Below, one piece after another: positions 35,881-44,664 of a stretch of DNA of 64,000 nucleotides. The position numbers were made by a program, and so were the translations under genes. Origin of the DNA: Candidatus Heimdallarchaeota archaeon (lineage in GTDB: Archaea > Asgardarchaeota > Heimdallarchaeia > Heimdallarchaeales > Heimdallarchaeaceae); the NCBI GenBank assembly GCA_030603365.1, contig JAUVXV010000002.1:372001-436000 (forward strand), in the 5' to 3' direction. How positions within the stretch are numbered: the first letter of the stretch is position 1; every line of letters begins with the position of its first letter. The notes under the pieces are model-generated. The model worked only from the letters and a program-made list of their open reading frames with translations, had not been told where the DNA came from and did no database searches.

Positions 35881-36681
35881 ATGAAAATTATTGTGTTTAT
35901 AGACCAGATTGTAAGCACACAAGTTAAACTTCAAGGTGTAGATTATTTTGATCCCTCAAAAGTAAATGAGGATGATTTAGTTATCAATCCAACAAGTAAA
36001 AACGCCATTGAAGGTGCTCTAAAATTGAAAGATAGTTTAGAAGCAACAGTAACTGCAGTGTGTGTAAGAGGTTTAAAACCAATCAAAGCTTTAAGAGAAG
36101 CTATTGCTATGGGATGTACTGACGCAATTGAAATTGCTGATGAAATATTATATACTGAAGATCCTTTACTTCTTGCTAAGATTTACGTAGATGTTTTGGA
36201 GAAATTCGGTGATTTTGATTTAGTTTTTCTAGGTGTTGAAGAACAATCTACAAGCTCGTATGCTGTTGGAGCAATGCTTGCAGAAAAATTAGGTTTACCT
36301 AGTGTTCTATATGCTGAGGAAATGGAAACTATTGATAGTGGTTTTCAAGTAGGACATGTTCTAGAAGGAGGAAGAAATATTGTCACTATTCCTAAGAAAG
36401 CTCTAATAAGTGTTAGTGACAGTCAATATTTTACTCCTAGATATACTTCTATGAGAGGAATTCTAACTGCAAAAAGAGCAGAAATACCATCTTGGACAGC
36501 AGCAGACTTAGGATTAAGTACCGGTGTTGCAGGAAAAGAAGCAGCGTCTCTTCAACAAGTCTCTTTAACCAATATTGTGATTGAAAGAGAAAGCTACATA
36601 ATCAACGAAGGAGAACCTGAAGAAATGGTAGATAAGCTTCTTGCGAAATTAAAAGAAGATGAAGTTAAATTGGGAGCGTGA
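35881..36681 (+). CDS. etfB: Electron transfer flavoprotein beta subunit (FixA/EtfB)
   Basis: 266 residues from ATG 35881, preferred over TTG 35872; a TTATTTAATC element sits about 30 bases ahead. The EtfB pattern is clear: VFIDQI at the start, NPTSKNAIEGALKLKD, GVEEQSTSSYAVGAMLAEKLGLP in the nucleotide-binding part and the C-terminal linker. It pairs with EtfA to hold FAD. Together with the fixC and fixX genes downstream it indicates the bifurcating FixABCX type, in which NADH oxidation drives both quinone and ferredoxin reduction. Confidence 0.93.
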   Translation: MKIIVFIDQIVSTQVKLQGVDYFDPSKVNEDDLVINPTSKNAIEGALKLKDSLEATVTAVCVRGLKPIKALREAIAMGCTDAIEIADEILYTEDPLLLAKIYVDVLEKFGDFDLVFLGVEEQSTSSYAVGAMLAEKLGLPSVLYAEEMETIDSGFQVGHVLEGGRNIVTIPKKALISVSDSQYFTPRYTSMRGILTAKRAEIPSWTAADLGLSTGVAGKEAASLQQVSLTNIVIERESYIINEGEPEEMVDKLLAKLKEDEVKLGA

Positions 36682-36686
36682 AATAA

Positions 36687-37643
36687 ATGAAGATACTAGT
36701 ATACGGACAAATCAGAGATAATTTACTTGAAGAAAATCTTCTTGGTATTCTCAATAAGCTTTCTGAGGTTTTTCAAGGTAGTGAGATTTATGCTGCAATT
36801 CTTGGAAGTCAGATTAACAACGAATGGACTGGAGAATTGGGAAAACATGGTGTTAAGAAGGTATATACTGTTGAAGCACCAGAATTAGAGAATTATCTAA
36901 GTCGTCCTTATGTTAAATCCATGCTTGAGATTATTGAAAAAGCAGAACCAACTTTAGTTATGGCTGCTGGTACTGTGTTTGGTGAAGACTTGATTCCAAG
37001 ATTAGCAGTACATCATGGTGTATCATGCGCACAGAGAGTTGTAAATATCACCTTGGAAGGAGAAGATATTCTTTTCCATACACCAGTCAGAGATGATCAA
37101 GCTATGAAGATTACTAAAATTGAAGGTGTAATCAAGTTTGCAACATCACGTACTGGAGCTTTCTTTGAAAATGAAAATCCTTCAGGAAGTGCTCCTGAAA
37201 TAGAAAAAGTTGAAATTTCATTTGATGCTGATGATATGGTTGTTAAGCATGTTGAAGTTAGGAAAGCAGAAAGAACAGTTAATTTGAAAGATGCCAAACT
37301 AATCGTAGCTGGAGGAAGAGGAGTAGGCGGAAAAGATAATTTCCAGATTCTTAAAGATTTAGCTGAACTCCTTGGAGGAGAAATTGGTGCAACTCGAGCT
37401 TGTACCGATGTTCATTGGATAGAAGAAACTTATGAGATTGGACAAACTGGTCAATCAGTATCTCCTGACATATATATTGCAGCTGGAATTTCAGGTGCTC
37501 CTCAACATTTAAGCGGTGTAAAAGCAAAAACTTTTATTGCAATCAATACTGATGAGGGTGCTCCAATACTCAAGTATGCTGACTATGGAATCATTGGAGA
37601 CTTACTTGTAATTTTACCCTTACTCAAGAAGAAGTTAGAGTAA
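36687..37643 (+). CDS. etfA: Electron transfer flavoprotein alpha subunit (FixB/EtfA)
   Basis: 318 residues. The C-terminal FAD domain has GGRGVGGKDNF, RACTD (the Arg of the SR-x2-VD motif), IGQTGQSVSPD, AAGISGAPQHLSG and AINTDEGAPI, all standard for EtfA. It lies 5 bases after etfB. The N-terminal domain (1-195) supports the dimer interface. A T7 tract closes the unit shortly after. Confidence 0.93.
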   Translation: MKILVYGQIRDNLLEENLLGILNKLSEVFQGSEIYAAILGSQINNEWTGELGKHGVKKVYTVEAPELENYLSRPYVKSMLEIIEKAEPTLVMAAGTVFGEDLIPRLAVHHGVSCAQRVVNITLEGEDILFHTPVRDDQAMKITKIEGVIKFATSRTGAFFENENPSGSAPEIEKVEISFDADDMVVKHVEVRKAERTVNLKDAKLIVAGGRGVGGKDNFQILKDLAELLGGEIGATRACTDVHWIEETYEIGQTGQSVSPDIYIAAGISGAPQHLSGVKAKTFIAINTDEGAPILKYADYGIIGDLLVILPLLKKKLE

Positions 37644-37653
37644 AACTTCTTTC

Positions 37654-37660
37654 TTTTTTT
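37654..37660 (+). terminator. T-tract terminator after etfA
   Basis: Seven consecutive T residues beginning 11 bases after the etfA stop, followed at once by a TTTATATTA promoter element for the next gene. Confidence 0.45.
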
Positions 37661-37707
37661 CCATTTAAATCCCCAAGATTTATATTATTTCAATTTTGCA
37701 TATAATT

Positions 37708-38394
37708 GTGAAAGGAATATTCAGGAATGAAAGAGCTACTGAAATAGCAAATAATCGAACACCAATTAAATTCTTACCCAATGCTAAGATTATTCTTCAT
37801 TTAATTGCAGGAAAATCATCTACAATTGATAAGAACTATAACATCGAGTTGATTTCGAGAAATCCTAAACTCCTCAAACCCATCAAATATATGGGGATGG
37901 AATTAAGTCACACTTTTGATGGTTTTCTAACTCACACTTCAGATCTTTCAGGAGTTGCTAGATCATATGTTCACCTTTATCGTAAAGGTATAATTGAAGC
38001 TGTTGAAGGAAGTCTTTTTAAACCTGTAGCATCGAATTTGGAAATCCCTAGTATTGCATTCGAAGAAGAGATTCTGAAAGCTGTCCCTGATTATATTGAA
38101 GTTTTCAAACAAATTTCTGTTAATCCTCCTTTCAGTATTTATTTAACTTTAGTCCAGATTCGAGATTATACGATGAAATTGAATAAAGAAATTCTTGGTG
38201 TTCATCCTGTTCCTGTTGATAGAGATGAACTAAGACTACCAGAGATTTTTATTGAAGATTATGAACAAACAGTAGATATTCCCAGACTTTTTCAACCTTG
38301 GTTTGATGAAATATGGACTGTTTGTGGAATGTTCAAATCTTTCAATTACGATGAACATGGGAATTGGGGTTATGGATTGAACTCTAACAAGTGA
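37708..38394 (+). CDS. Unknown protein between etfA and fixC
   Basis: About 228 residues from GTG 37708, or 232 from TTG 37696. A TTTATATTA element centred near 37683 sits about 25 bases ahead, so GTG 37708 could start a leaderless transcript. The N-terminal half is basic alpha/beta and the C-terminal half acidic and helical. The segment LEIPSIAFEEEILKAVPDYI followed by PPFSIYLTLVQIRDYTM resembles the C-terminal part of AlbA_2/Schlafen-type ATP- or DNA-binding proteins, but this is a memory-based impression. It has no cofactor motif linking it to electron transfer. Position makes it either an accessory gene of the Fix module or an insertion. Confidence 0.6.
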   Translation: MKGIFRNERATEIANNRTPIKFLPNAKIILHLIAGKSSTIDKNYNIELISRNPKLLKPIKYMGMELSHTFDGFLTHTSDLSGVARSYVHLYRKGIIEAVEGSLFKPVASNLEIPSIAFEEEILKAVPDYIEVFKQISVNPPFSIYLTLVQIRDYTMKLNKEILGVHPVPVDRDELRLPEIFIEDYEQTVDIPRLFQPWFDEIWTVCGMFKSFNYDEHGNWGYGLNSNK

Positions 38395-38419
38395 AATCGT
38401 AATTTGACAAGTAGTATGA

Positions 38420-38428
38420 TTTATAAAT
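38420..38428 (+). promoter_or_regulatory. TATA box of fixC
   Basis: TTTATAAAT centred about 28 bases before the fixC ATG, giving a leaderless fixC-fixX message separate from etfB-etfA. Confidence 0.55.
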
Positions 38429-38451
38429 CGATATTTTGAACTCAAAGCATA

Positions 38452-39747
38452 ATGTCAGAAGAATATGATTTTGATGTTGCTATAGTTGGTGCAGGACCAG
38501 CAGGTATTGCAGCAGCTTTGACACTAGCACGAGCAGGAATAGAAACAGTTGTTCTAGAAAGAGGTCAATATCCTGGTTCTAAAAATGTTAGTGGCGCAGC
38601 ACTTTATGGTCCAGTACTACACGAACTAGTCCCAAACTACTGGGAAGATGACAAATCATTTGAAAGATACCTAACAACTAAGAAAATTTCTTTACTTTCT
38701 GAATCACGTTCTGTAACAATAGATGCAGATCTTAGAAATTTTTCTCAACCACCATATAATGGAGTTACAGTAATCAGACCTAAATTTGACAGATGGTTAG
38801 CAGAAAAAGCTGAAGAAGCAGGAGCTATGATTCTTCCAGATACCATGGTAGAGGATTTAGTATGGAAAGAAAAACAAGTTGTTGGTGTTAAATCAGGTGA
38901 AGAGGAACTCAAAGCTAAACTAATTATCATAGCTGAAGGAGCTAATAGTCTATTAGTTGAAAAAGCAAATTTGATGAAGAAACCCAAACCTAAGCATTAT
39001 GCTTTAGGTATGAAAGAAACATATGAACTTTCTAGTAAGAAAATAGAAGAAAGATTTCATCTTAGTGAGAATGAAGGTATAAGTAATGAAATTCTAGGGC
39101 ATACCAAAGGTATTCCAGGAGGAGGTTTTTACTATACAAATAAAGAGACAGTCTCTTTTGGTTTGATTTTGAACATGGATGTCTTGACTAAAAAGAAACT
39201 TGAAGCTCCAGATGTTTTTGAAGAATTCAAGAATCACTCTTACATAAGTAAACTTCTCAAAGATGCAAAGATGGTAGAATATTCCGCTCATATTATTCCA
39301 GAAGGTGGTTTTAAGCACATGCCAAAGCTGTATGGTAATGGTGTTTTAGTTGCTGGTGATGCAGCTGGAATGGTATTAAACGCTGGACTCTACATTGAAG
39401 GAATCAATTTTGCTTTAGAATCAGGCAGAATAGCTGGTGAATCAGCAATAGAAATTCTCAAATCTAATAAATTCAATAAAAGTGGTACAAAATTGTACAA
39501 AAAGAATCTTAAGAAAAGTTTTGCTTACAAAGATTTGAAAACATTCAGAAGAGCTTCGCATTTCTTAGAAAATAAGCATATGTTCACTACAGTGCCAGAT
39601 TTATTAACAGTATTAATGGAGAAACTTCTAAGAAATGATGGAAAACCCAGAAAAAGAATCGTTATGACTGCCATTGGTCATATACTAAGAAAAACACCTC
39701 TTTGGGGGATGTTTAAACTGTTATTAGGAGCGGTGAGATCATTATGA
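38452..39747 (+). CDS. fixC: FixC, ETF:quinone oxidoreductase-like flavoprotein
   Basis: 431 residues. FAD motif DVAIVGAGPAGIAAALTLARAG at residues 8-29, the KNVSGAALYGP segment near 47 and the second FAD motif GVLVAGDAAGMVLNAG near 300. The C-terminal region is basic with a hydrophobic helix for contact with the membrane. FixC takes electrons from the EtfAB flavin and passes them to quinone, with FixX as its iron-sulfur partner. A 4-base overlap couples it to fixX. Confidence 0.92.
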   Translation: MSEEYDFDVAIVGAGPAGIAAALTLARAGIETVVLERGQYPGSKNVSGAALYGPVLHELVPNYWEDDKSFERYLTTKKISLLSESRSVTIDADLRNFSQPPYNGVTVIRPKFDRWLAEKAEEAGAMILPDTMVEDLVWKEKQVVGVKSGEEELKAKLIIIAEGANSLLVEKANLMKKPKPKHYALGMKETYELSSKKIEERFHLSENEGISNEILGHTKGIPGGGFYYTNKETVSFGLILNMDVLTKKKLEAPDVFEEFKNHSYISKLLKDAKMVEYSAHIIPEGGFKHMPKLYGNGVLVAGDAAGMVLNAGLYIEGINFALESGRIAGESAIEILKSNKFNKSGTKLYKKNLKKSFAYKDLKTFRRASHFLENKHMFTTVPDLLTVLMEKLLRNDGKPRKRIVMTAIGHILRKTPLWGMFKLLLGAVRSL

Positions 39748-40046
39748 GCAAAGTACAATCTATTGAGGAAAAATTGGATCTAACAAAGTTTATATCAGAT
39801 CAGAATTATGCACATATTACTATTAATCCAGAGATTTGTAAATCGAAATGTACTACATTCCAATGTGTATATGGGTGTCCTTCAAGTTGTTACAAATTTA
39901 CCGAAGGTGACGAAGCTGAAGGACCTGTATCTTTTGATTACATTTCTTGTCTGGAATGTGGTACCTGTAAACTTGTATGTCCTCATGAAAGTGTTGAATG
40001 GCACTATCCTAAGGGCGGATTTGGTGTTGAATTCAAACATAGTTAA
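39744..40046 (+). CDS. fixX: FixX ferredoxin-like protein
   Basis: 100 residues with nine cysteines. The C-terminal set CLECGTCKLVCP (C69, C72, C75, C79) binds one [4Fe-4S] cluster; an N-terminal group (C32, C36, C41, C45, C49) could hold a second. The ending WHYPKGGFGVEF is typical of FixX. It translates from an ATG overlapping the fixC stop. It relays electrons between the flavins of the Fix complex. Confidence 0.92.
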   Translation: MSKVQSIEEKLDLTKFISDQNYAHITINPEICKSKCTTFQCVYGCPSSCYKFTEGDEAEGPVSFDYISCLECGTCKLVCPHESVEWHYPKGGFGVEFKHS

Positions 40047-40155
40047 TTTTCTTAAAGCCAGATAGAAATATCTGAGCTTTAAGTTATCACATTTTTTCAT
40101 CCTTAAATATTCAAAAAACCTTTTTTTGTCAAGATATGTCCTTTGTGTGGTGGAT

Positions 40156-41394
40156 ATGAGAATTGAGAATATTCAAGCAAAAACACTCATTAGAACGAGT
40201 AATAGAAGCCCTCATCATATCCACATGAATCTATACCAAGGATGTTTTCACAACTGTGTATATTGTAATGGAACTGCTGAGACATACCATATGCATGATG
40301 ATTTTGGTTTGACAATTAAAGCTAAAGTGAATGCACCAGAGTTATTAGAAAGGTATCTTCTGAAAGAAGGGTATGTCCCTTTCAATCGCGATGGAAGAAT
40401 AACCTTAGATGAGTTTCTTTCAACACAAACTAAAACGAATACGAACTATGAATTGCCGAACTTTGTTCTGAGTTTATTTGGGAATGTATGTGACGTTTAC
40501 CAACCAGCAGAGGAAGAACTTGAACTAACAAGAACACTCTTGCAAATAGCATATGATTTTGGAGTTCCAGTAAGATTGCTGACAAAAAGCACATTAGTTT
40601 TGAGAGATTTAGACCTCCTCAAGAAAATTCATGACACCTCTTTCGCTCGTGTTGCTTTCACCATTACTCTTGCAGATGAGGAGGATCAAAGCAATTTTGA
40701 ACCAAATGCTAGCTCAACAGCTGAAAGGTTAGAAGCTTTGAGATTGTTAAGAAAAGAAGGAATTCCTTCTGGAGCATATATAACTCCTATTATACCTTTG
40801 ATCGGAGATACTGAGGAAAATCTAGGGCATCTCTTCAAGAAACTACAACAAATCAATGCAGAATTTGTTATTACAGGAGGGTTAACTCTGAAACCTGGTA
40901 GAAATAAGGACTCTTTCATGCAAGTTATAATAGATAAATATCCAGAATACTACTCACAAATATCCAATCTTTATTCAAATAATAGTCCTTATGGTCAACC
41001 AAACTCAGATGTAGCAAAAAGGTTAGATTTGCTCAAACCAGTTCAACAAGGATATGAACGAGCCAGAGAGTATGGTATTAATTTCTATGAACCCAGATTT
41101 ATTCCCAATGTTAAGTATAGGAAAAATCTTGAGGTGGCAACATATCTTGCGAGGATAGGATTTCTCAAAGAGGAAATATTTAGGGAAAATTATGGAGAAG
41201 CAAGAGAGTATAGAAATGCAGCCTCAAAGCTCGAATTTCTAGATAAAGACATTCAAGAAAAATCTGATTCTAAAATCAAGGGATTAGACTTTCCGGAATA
41301 CATAAAAAATCATATAATAGAAATAATTAGCACTGGAAAAAGTAATTATCTTGAAGAGAAAAACGATTTTGGAGAACTTTTTTACATTAAATAG
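40156..41394 (+). CDS. SPL-like radical SAM protein
   Basis: 412 residues from ATG 40156, which has GGTGG just ahead; TTG 40126 would add 10 residues. The cluster motif is YQGCFHNCVYCNG (C-x3-C-x2-C). PHHIHMNLYQGC before it and LLTKSTLVLRDLDLL later match the SplB/Rv2578c-like group (COG1533), related to spore photoproduct lyase. Substrates of the archaeal members are not known, and DNA repair should not be assumed. It stands alone between fixX and the 41463 gene. Confidence 0.85.
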   Translation: MRIENIQAKTLIRTSNRSPHHIHMNLYQGCFHNCVYCNGTAETYHMHDDFGLTIKAKVNAPELLERYLLKEGYVPFNRDGRITLDEFLSTQTKTNTNYELPNFVLSLFGNVCDVYQPAEEELELTRTLLQIAYDFGVPVRLLTKSTLVLRDLDLLKKIHDTSFARVAFTITLADEEDQSNFEPNASSTAERLEALRLLRKEGIPSGAYITPIIPLIGDTEENLGHLFKKLQQINAEFVITGGLTLKPGRNKDSFMQVIIDKYPEYYSQISNLYSNNSPYGQPNSDVAKRLDLLKPVQQGYERAREYGINFYEPRFIPNVKYRKNLEVATYLARIGFLKEEIFRENYGEAREYRNAASKLEFLDKDIQEKSDSKIKGLDFPEYIKNHIIEIISTGKSNYLEEKNDFGELFYIK

Positions 41395-41462
41395 TTGGTT
41401 TTCACATACAAATTTGCCCTTTCCTTGCGATAGATTTTTGAATAAAGATTGAGAAAACATTC

Positions 41463-42332
41463 TTGAGTTTAATGAGTGATATTGATCAACTTAAAGAAAT
41501 TATCCCAGATGTTATTGCTGGATTTGTAAGATATGCGGATTATTTATCTGTTCCTGATATCTCTCCTATCAAAAACAAAGACACTCTTTTACCTGTTTTA
41601 AAGAGAATGAAAGAAGGGGGAGCTAATGGGTGCCTTTTCTACCTTTATGATGGAGAAATGGTTCAGTTTCTTAATACCCTTTATACAGAAATTAAAGATT
41701 TTCCAATTATGGTCATCGTTCGTTCAGCTGAAATAGGTAAAATTACAGAGCTACTCCAACAACTTGAATTTAAACCTTTTATGATCTTCCTTGATTACTC
41801 TATTGCAGATCAGAGAGACAATGAACTTGTAGTTAAATACACCAATGTTGTTTCAAAATACACTGAACATATTGGACTATTTAGTATAGAACCCATTGGA
41901 ACCGTATCGTTCTTTATTACAGCCAATCAACAAATTAAAACATACTTAATTCCGTTCAATATGTTAGGGTTTGGTGTTCAGAACCGAAGTTTGCTTGAAA
42001 TGATAGTTAATTCATCTGAGAATATATATATCACTATGAATCCGCTAGCTCAGGGAAGAATTAAGCCAAGGCAAGCCTTTGATTATATTACAACTCACAA
42101 AATCCATGGATCAATTGTTGAAATTGAGAATGTAGATATAAATTTAGAAGCGGTGAAATTTGCAAAATATTTCTTCGAAACACATGATTTTCTACAAATT
42201 GCTCTAGAATTTGAAGATCATGCTGAAGTTTGTGAAAACTGCGGTTTGGGAATGTACAGATATTTCCCACCATCAGGGGGAAGTGGTTTTTACTGTCCTC
42301 AATGCCAAACAACTAAAGATCTAGCAAAATAA
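41463..42332 (+). CDS. Unknown TIM-barrel-like protein with C-terminal zinc ribbon
   Basis: 289 residues (TTG 41463; ATG 41472 is the likelier start). Alternating strands and helices such as FPIMVIVRSAEI, PFMIFLDYSI, HIGLFSIEPI and IYITMNPLAQGRIKPRQAFDYI resemble a TIM barrel; the last phrase recalls the KxLAxGRI...F strand 7 of metal- or phosphate-binding barrels. Residues 261-283 form a zinc ribbon (CENCG...CPQC). The enzyme type is not recognised. It ends 11 bases before the RING-like gene, so the two are probably co-transcribed. Confidence 0.65.
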   Translation: MSLMSDIDQLKEIIPDVIAGFVRYADYLSVPDISPIKNKDTLLPVLKRMKEGGANGCLFYLYDGEMVQFLNTLYTEIKDFPIMVIVRSAEIGKITELLQQLEFKPFMIFLDYSIADQRDNELVVKYTNVVSKYTEHIGLFSIEPIGTVSFFITANQQIKTYLIPFNMLGFGVQNRSLLEMIVNSSENIYITMNPLAQGRIKPRQAFDYITTHKIHGSIVEIENVDINLEAVKFAKYFFETHDFLQIALEFEDHAEVCENCGLGMYRYFPPSGGSGFYCPQCQTTKDLAK

Positions 42333-42343
42333 CAAACCAGTAG

Positions 42344-42913
42344 GTGAACCAAATTAAACCATGTCCTTTCTGTGAAAGGTCAATCCCCGATATCTCAGCT
42401 TTTTGTTGTTATTGTGGTAAGGATGTTAGAAGAGTAGAACAACCTAAGCTAAAAAAAACCAACCTAGATCTGCAAAAATCAATTGGTAAGCTGAAAAAAC
42501 AAGCTATATCTTTTATTTCCAATTTAGAGACAAAAGTTGAAAATTCTACTTCGCTTTCATATGTAAATAAACAGAGAGTTCTTAATATTCTGAACCAGTT
42601 TCAATATAAAGAAAAGGGAGAACTAGAAGGTGATCCTGAAGAATTGTCTGAATGGGTAAAGAAGGTAGAAGAAGCAATTTCAGGAGAAAAATGCATTATT
42701 TGTTTACAAGAATTTGTGATAAAAGAAAAAGAACAACTAAATGTCATTTTATGTCCACATTGCAATTATGCTGGACACCCTAATCATTTTATTACGTGGT
42801 TGGATACAAGGAAAAAGTGTCCTATGTGTAGAAGTGATCTCGATAAGGACAGTTTACTTAGAGGTTACTTATCAGAAAAAGATGAAAAACTAGTGTTTAC
42901 AAGTGAACCTTGA
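42344..42913 (+). CDS. RING-like zinc finger protein with N-terminal zinc ribbon
   Basis: 189 residues. An N-terminal zinc ribbon uses C7, C10, C21 or C22, and C24. After a lysine-rich helical middle, residues 117-162 fit a RING-H2 pattern: C117, C120, C137, H139 (or C140), H145, H148, C159 and C162, with the hallmark WL (152-153) and CPMCRSDL ending. RING domains recruit ubiquitin-conjugating enzymes, and small RING proteins are known from ubiquitin-like systems of Asgard archaea and Caldiarchaeum. No E1, E2, ubiquitin or deubiquitinase is in the window, so an E3 role is inferred. A plain double zinc finger is the alternative. Confidence 0.65.
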   Translation: MNQIKPCPFCERSIPDISAFCCYCGKDVRRVEQPKLKKTNLDLQKSIGKLKKQAISFISNLETKVENSTSLSYVNKQRVLNILNQFQYKEKGELEGDPEELSEWVKKVEEAISGEKCIICLQEFVIKEKEQLNVILCPHCNYAGHPNHFITWLDTRKKCPMCRSDLDKDSLLRGYLSEKDEKLVFTSEP

Positions 42914-42926
42914 TTAAGAAACATTT

Positions 42927-43727
42927 TCAACTTTTCTTCTTCTCTCTCATCTCTTGTTTATATTTGTTCAGAAGATGTTTATACTCTTCTGCTTCTGCAC
43001 CAGGATCTTCTGAATAAACTATAGGGCCCCCAACACATATCATTGCGTTATTATCAAAATGATAAATTAGACTTTTGATAATCAAATGTTCATTCCCATA
43101 GATGGGTGCAAGGGCAAGTATATTAGGCCCTATTGTTTCTTTTAGTTTTCTTACATCTTTAACATCAATGTGTTCTGCATTACCTATCCAAAAACCATCT
43201 ACTTGAGTTTTTTTACATCTTTCTGCCACATACAAGAATAATGGTTGTTCATTAACAGCAGCAATTTTGTAAAACATAGATTCTGGATTTGACAACAAGG
43301 TTAAAACAATAATCCCTAATTGTTTCTGTCTAGCAAGGAGTGAGGCTTTGTCTATATTAGCACTAAAGGGGGAGAAAGTAAATGCATCAAAGTTTTCTTC
43401 TTTGAACCAAAAAATGGCTGAATCATTTGAAGTATCTATGTCTCCAAGTTTATGGTCTATTATTGACAACATATCATTCTGATGAATAAAAATATTAATC
43501 TGTCTAATTTCATCAGCAGTTAAACCGATTAAATACTGTCTGTTAAGCTTTACAGCACTACAATAAGGAGCAACTTCACTAATGATTTTTTTCATAAAGT
43601 TAATTCGATTATCATCGGGCATAACATGTCTTGATCGCTGTGAAGGTAAAGCTGGATCAAGACTAACACAAAGTAAGCTATCTTTCTTCTTTGAAATCTC
43701 CTTATACTTTTGAATAAACTGTGACAT
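42927..43727 (-). CDS. pyrF: Orotidine 5'-phosphate decarboxylase
   Basis: 266 residues of the OMP decarboxylase barrel. The catalytic array is intact: K60 in VKLN, D91, K93 and D96 in IIDHKLGDIDTSND. The family's LDP strand (residues 23-25) and the C-terminal phosphate loop region VGGPIVYSEDP follow. It catalyses the last step of UMP synthesis. It is longer than typical archaeal PyrF (about 210-230) and nearer the larger type. It is divergent from the HTH-phosphoribosyltransferase at 43838 across 110 bases. Confidence 0.88.
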   Translation of the reverse strand: MSQFIQKYKEISKKKDSLLCVSLDPALPSQRSRHVMPDDNRINFMKKIISEVAPYCSAVKLNRQYLIGLTADEIRQINIFIHQNDMLSIIDHKLGDIDTSNDSAIFWFKEENFDAFTFSPFSANIDKASLLARQKQLGIIVLTLLSNPESMFYKIAAVNEQPLFLYVAERCKKTQVDGFWIGNAEHIDVKDVRKLKETIGPNILALAPIYGNEHLIIKSLIYHFDNNAMICVGGPIVYSEDPGAEAEEYKHLLNKYKQEMREKKKS

Positions 43728-43837
43728 TTACTTATTCACAAGGAGAAAACGACCTATATTACTTATAAAGTTATATTGTCATGCAAATCTTTTTCAATTA
43801 ATTAAATGAGGATACAATAGATATTGGGGCGACAATA

Positions 43838-44617
43838 ATGTCCAATACAAACACTCCAGATAGTTATATTGATGCTCAAGAAAAATTAATGACTCTAAAT
43901 CTTCTTCAGATAGCTTATAAAAAATTTGAGAAACTTGATAGCTTCAAGTCATATCTTCAAGAAAACGGTGTTGAAGTTTCTGTTGCTAATCTTTCCAGAT
44001 ATGTCAATGGAAAAGCTCTACCAAAATCTAAATTGAAGGATTCACTTCTTAGAATTTTCGTAAACAATAAGAAGTTAGGTTTAACAATCGAAGAGCTAAT
44101 TACCAAGAATCTAGAGATCAAGAGAGATGAATCTGGTGTTGTATCAGTAAATAACTCATGTCTCCTCAACGATTCTAGAACCTTGAAAGCAATATTATTT
44201 TTAGCAATTAAACAAGGAATAATTCCTAGTATTGCTGATAAAGTCATCACTGCAGAAGTTGATGGCATACCTTTAGGGATGACTCTTGCTCATCTCTTAA
44301 ACATCGACTGTGTCTATGCAAGAAAGAAGAAAACGATAGGAACGTCTTCTTTCCACAGTGAAGATATTGTTGCTGCAAAATCAAGTAGAATTGAAACCCT
44401 CTTTCTACCTGAGAATTTTATTAATAAAGATGAGAATATCATAATAATTGATGATATTATACGATCAGGAGCTACTCAAACTGCATTGGTAAACCTAGTA
44501 TCAAAAAGTGAGGGGATTCCTTTGAAAATAGTGATTCTAACTGGAATAGGAGAGCATTGGGGAAAAACAAACATACTACGATTTACAGATTTCTCAGCTC
44601 TCGTGACAATAAGTTGA
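43838..44617 (+). CDS. GfcR-type HTH-phosphoribosyltransferase regulator
   Basis: 259 residues. Residues 32-75 look like a helix-turn-helix (FKSYLQENGVEVSVANLSRYVNGK in two helices) and the C-terminal part is a type I phosphoribosyltransferase with the PRPP loop IIIIDDIIRSGATQTA (201-216). Archaeal GfcR proteins combine these parts and act as regulators that sense phosphoribosyl metabolites; others are orotate phosphoribosyltransferase (PyrE). Lying between pyrF and the pyrDKC operon, it may both control and serve pyrimidine synthesis. No separate pyrE is in the window, so an enzymatic role is open. Confidence 0.75.
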   Translation: MSNTNTPDSYIDAQEKLMTLNLLQIAYKKFEKLDSFKSYLQENGVEVSVANLSRYVNGKALPKSKLKDSLLRIFVNNKKLGLTIEELITKNLEIKRDESGVVSVNNSCLLNDSRTLKAILFLAIKQGIIPSIADKVITAEVDGIPLGMTLAHLLNIDCVYARKKKTIGTSSFHSEDIVAAKSSRIETLFLPENFINKDENIIIIDDIIRSGATQTALVNLVSKSEGIPLKIVILTGIGEHWGKTNILRFTDFSALVTIS

Positions 44618-44664
44618 GTAGAATAAAGGGTATGTTTCACAGAGTAAGTGCATTTAATCTATCT

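Noticed and set aside
40156..41394. Spore photoproduct lyase function
   Set aside because: The archaeal SPL-like group shares the cluster motif but archaea make no spores, and specific SPL residues could not be confirmed.
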